Shown here: positions 62,019-64,000 of the stretch, one piece after another | Numbering within the stretch: the first letter of the stretch is position 1 | Layout of the letters: every line of letters begins with the position of its first letter | Source: JOPF133 sp052144935 | GTDB taxonomy: Bacteria > Acidobacteriota > Terriglobia > Bryobacterales > Bryobacteraceae | DNA length: 64,000 nucleotides | Direction: 5' to 3' | NCBI GenBank assembly: GCA_052144935.1 | Contig: JBKQPR010000268.1 | Location: 5,229 to 69,228, forward strand | Program-made: the position numbers and the translations under genes | The notes under the pieces: model-generated | Told to the model about the DNA's origin: nothing | The model's database searches: none | What the model saw: only the letters and a program-made list of their open reading frames with translations

Positions 62019-63452
62019 ATGCTGCCCCCTGCGTTCCGGGAACGCGTTGCCGGTGTAGTAGGGCCGCGCGGCTATCTCGACCGTCCCGAAGATCTCAGCC
62101 TTTACGAATACGATGGCGGCGTGGATAAGCACCGGCCCGATCTGGTGGTGTTTCCGCGCTCCACGGCGGACGTTTCCGCGCTGCTGAAGCTGGCCCGCGA
62201 ATTCCAGGTCCCGGTGGTGGGCCGGGGGGCCGGTACGGGGCTCTCGGGCGGGGCGATCCCGCTCGATGGCGGCATGGTGGTCGGGTTCGCGCGCATGAAC
62301 CGCGTCCTGGAGATCGATCTGGAAAACCAGCGCGTGGTGGTCGAGCCGGGGGTGGTCAACCTGGATATCAGTCTGGCCGTGCAGCAGGCCGGGTACTTCT
62401 ACGCCCCCGACCCATCCAGCCAGCGCGCCTGCACCCTCGGCGGCAACGTGGCGGAAAACGCCGGGGGACCGCACACGCTGGCCTACGGGGTCACCACCAA
62501 CCACGTGCTCGGCCTGGAGCTGGTTCTGGCGGACGGCACGGTCATCGAGACCGGCGGCAAGGAAACGGACCTGCCGGGATACGACCTCACCGGCCTGCTG
62601 ACCGGTTCGGAAGGCACCATGGCGCTGGTGACGCGCATCACCGTGCGGCTGATGCGGCGGCCGGAACAGGTCGAGACCGCCTTGGCCGTGTACGCGTCCA
62701 ACGAGGACGCCGGGCGCACGGTGGCCGAAATCACCGCCCGCGGCATCACCCCGGTGGCCGTGGAGATGCTGGACGGGGTCATGCTGCGTATGGTGGAGGA
62801 GGCCACCCACGCGGGCTATCCGATGGACGCCGCGGCGGTGCTCCTGATCGAGTTGGAGGGCCTGCGCGAGACCGTCGAGGAGCAGTCCGCGCTGATTCGC
62901 GAAGCCTGCCTGGTGTCGGGCGCGCGCGAGTTTCGCGTGGCGCGCTCGGCCGGGGAGCGCGAGCTGTTGTGGAAGGGCCGCAAGAACGCGTTCGGCGCCG
63001 TGGGCCGCGTCAGCCCCACGTATTACGTGCAGGACGGAGTGGTGCCGCGCACGCAAATCGCGCCCACCTTGCACTTTATCGGCGAAGTGGCCGCCAGGTA
63101 CGGTTTGACCATCAGCAACATCTTCCACGCCGGGGACGGCAACATGCACCCCATCATCCTGTTCGACGCGCGCAAATCCGGAGACCTGGAAAAAGCGCGG
63201 CGCGCGGGCGGAGATATCCTGCGCTACTGCATCGAGGTGGGCGGGTCCATTACCGGCGAGCACGGCGTAGGGATGGAAAAGAAGGAGCTGATGGCGCGCC
63301 AGTTTTCCGAGGCGACCCTGGAGACTATGCGCCGCTTCAAGTTGCTGTTCGATCCGGACGGCCGGCTCAATCCCGGCAAGATGCTGCCCACCGGGCGCGG
63401 CTGCCTGGAGATCCGGCAGCCTCCTCTGGAAGCGGCATCCACCATCTACTGA
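62019..63452 (+). CDS. glcD: FAD-linked oxidase, glycolate/D-lactate dehydrogenase subunit GlcD type
   Basis: A 477-residue protein. The PCMH FAD domain has VPVVGRGAGTGLSGGAIPLD and CTLGGNVAENAGGPHTLAYG; the C-terminal cap has NIFHAGDGNMHPIILFD and GSITGEHGVGMEKKELMARQ. Oxidises (D)-2-hydroxyacids, passing electrons to partner subunits (GlcE/GlcF) not encoded here. Could equally be a D-lactate dehydrogenase. Complete. Confidence 0.92.
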   Translation: MLPPAFRERVAGVVGPRGYLDRPEDLSLYEYDGGVDKHRPDLVVFPRSTADVSALLKLAREFQVPVVGRGAGTGLSGGAIPLDGGMVVGFARMNRVLEIDLENQRVVVEPGVVNLDISLAVQQAGYFYAPDPSSQRACTLGGNVAENAGGPHTLAYGVTTNHVLGLELVLADGTVIETGGKETDLPGYDLTGLLTGSEGTMALVTRITVRLMRRPEQVETALAVYASNEDAGRTVAEITARGITPVAVEMLDGVMLRMVEEATHAGYPMDAAAVLLIELEGLRETVEEQSALIREACLVSGAREFRVARSAGERELLWKGRKNAFGAVGRVSPTYYVQDGVVPRTQIAPTLHFIGEVAARYGLTISNIFHAGDGNMHPIILFDARKSGDLEKARRAGGDILRYCIEVGGSITGEHGVGMEKKELMARQFSEATLETMRRFKLLFDPDGRLNPGKMLPTGRGCLEIRQPPLEAASTIY

Positions 63453-63531
63453 GATCCCCGGCTGCCCGCGGGTGGCCCCGGACCCGAGCGGCCTCGCGGA
63501 CGGGAGAATATAATAGCGGAAGGTGCTCTCA

Positions 63532-63912
63532 ATGAGGAAAATCTGGCTTCTGCCGCTCGTCGCCCTGGCGATGTACGGCGCGGATATCAGCGGCAAATGG
63601 ACCGGCAGTGTGGAGATCGCGGACCCGTCCAGCGGTGAGAAGATGAGCATCCCCGTCAAGGCGGAATTCACGCAGAAGGCCGCCGAGGTCTCGGGGACGA
63701 TCGGGCGCGAGCAGGACACCGAGGCGCAGGCCATCCGCGAAGGCAAGCTCGATGGCAAGAACCTGGTGTTCGAGGTCCAGCCGCCCGAAGGCACCAGCGC
63801 CATCAAATTCAAGCTGGTGGTGGTGAGCGACGACCGCATCGAAGGCGACATGCAAGGCGCCGTCGACGCGGGGAACATCTCCGGCAAGGTGATTCTGACG
63901 CGCGTCAAGTAG
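63532..63912 (+). CDS. Small exported hypothetical protein
   Basis: A 126-residue protein: a signal peptide (RKIWLLPLVALAMYGA) followed by a beta-barrel-like domain (ISGKWTGSVEI, GKNLVFEVQPPEGTSAIKFK, VISGKVILTRV-like end). Similar small secreted domains are common in Acidobacteriota next to unrelated genes. ATG 63532 has GGAAGG upstream; GTG 63523 is possible. TATAAT at 63509-63514 may be the -10 box. Confidence 0.7.
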   Translation: MRKIWLLPLVALAMYGADISGKWTGSVEIADPSSGEKMSIPVKAEFTQKAAEVSGTIGREQDTEAQAIREGKLDGKNLVFEVQPPEGTSAIKFKLVVVSDDRIEGDMQGAVDAGNISGKVILTRVK

Positions 63913-64000
63913 CGGGCGGCCACCGTATTCACCGCGGAGGCGCTGAGGAAACGGAGGAAGCGCGGAGAAAGACAAGAGAAGAATTGGTTTTCTCCGCGCT

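Overview
High-GC bacterial DNA. The gene style and repeats (Tat-exported Gfo/Idh/MocA oxidoreductase next to a DUF1080 protein, an Hsp70 operon with a J-protein and a zinc-ribbon protein, REP-like palindromes) fit a soil Acidobacteriota of the Solibacter/Bryobacter type. That assignment is inference; no rRNA or other marker gene was seen here.

Layout. (1) About 0.4-8.5 kb, minus strand: a propionate / Wood-Werkman cassette transcribed right to left: carboxyltransferase 5S-type subunit, 12S-type subunit, OadG-like small protein, biotin carrier, methylmalonyl-CoA epimerase, and mutase small and large subunits. A Rex-family NADH sensor lies upstream on the same strand. Several repeat families sit here, including one palindromic element inside the mutase reading frame. 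(2) About 9.7-18.3 kb, accessory and mixed: vapB with a broken vapC, a Tad-like secreted protein, an oxidoreductase/DUF1080 pair, a serine beta-lactamase-family protein, two hypothetical proteins, and homoserine kinase. (3) 18.6-24.6 kb: a tight Hsp70 operon (892-aa unknown protein, J-domain protein, GrpE, Hsp70, zinc-ribbon protein). (4) A CPBP membrane protease and a divergent lipoprotein-sorting-like protein.

(5) About 26.7-53.2 kb: a large flagellar region in four transcription units. flgM-flgN-flgK-flgL runs leftward from a sigma28-like promoter; a sigma54 activator runs the opposite way from a second sigma28-like promoter. A long leftward operon starts at fliK behind a sigma54-like promoter: fliK, flgD, flgE, fliN, fliO, fliP, fliQ, fliR, flhB, flhA, flhF, fliA, fliY-like, DUF2802, then a MoxR-type AAA+ ATPase and an unknown 611-aa protein. 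A rightward rod/ring operon (flgF, flgG, flgA, flgH, flgI, flgJ) starts at a facing sigma54-like promoter. fliS and flaG follow leftward. Filament, basal-body MS-ring, motor and chemotaxis genes (fliC, fliD, fliFGHI, fliM, motAB, che) are absent and must lie elsewhere.

(6) 53.9-64 kb, mostly rightward single genes: tandem universal stress protein, long-chain acyl-CoA synthetase, secreted beta-helix protein bracketed by a duplicated end of the synthetase gene, secreted hypothetical, membrane-bound spermidine-synthase-like protein, GalU, GlcD-type FAD oxidase, and a small exported protein.

The most promising under-described items are the Hsp70 operon, the MoxR/611-aa pair embedded in the flagellar operon, the Rex gene with two copies of a non-classical palindrome, and the REP-like insertion in the mutase gene.
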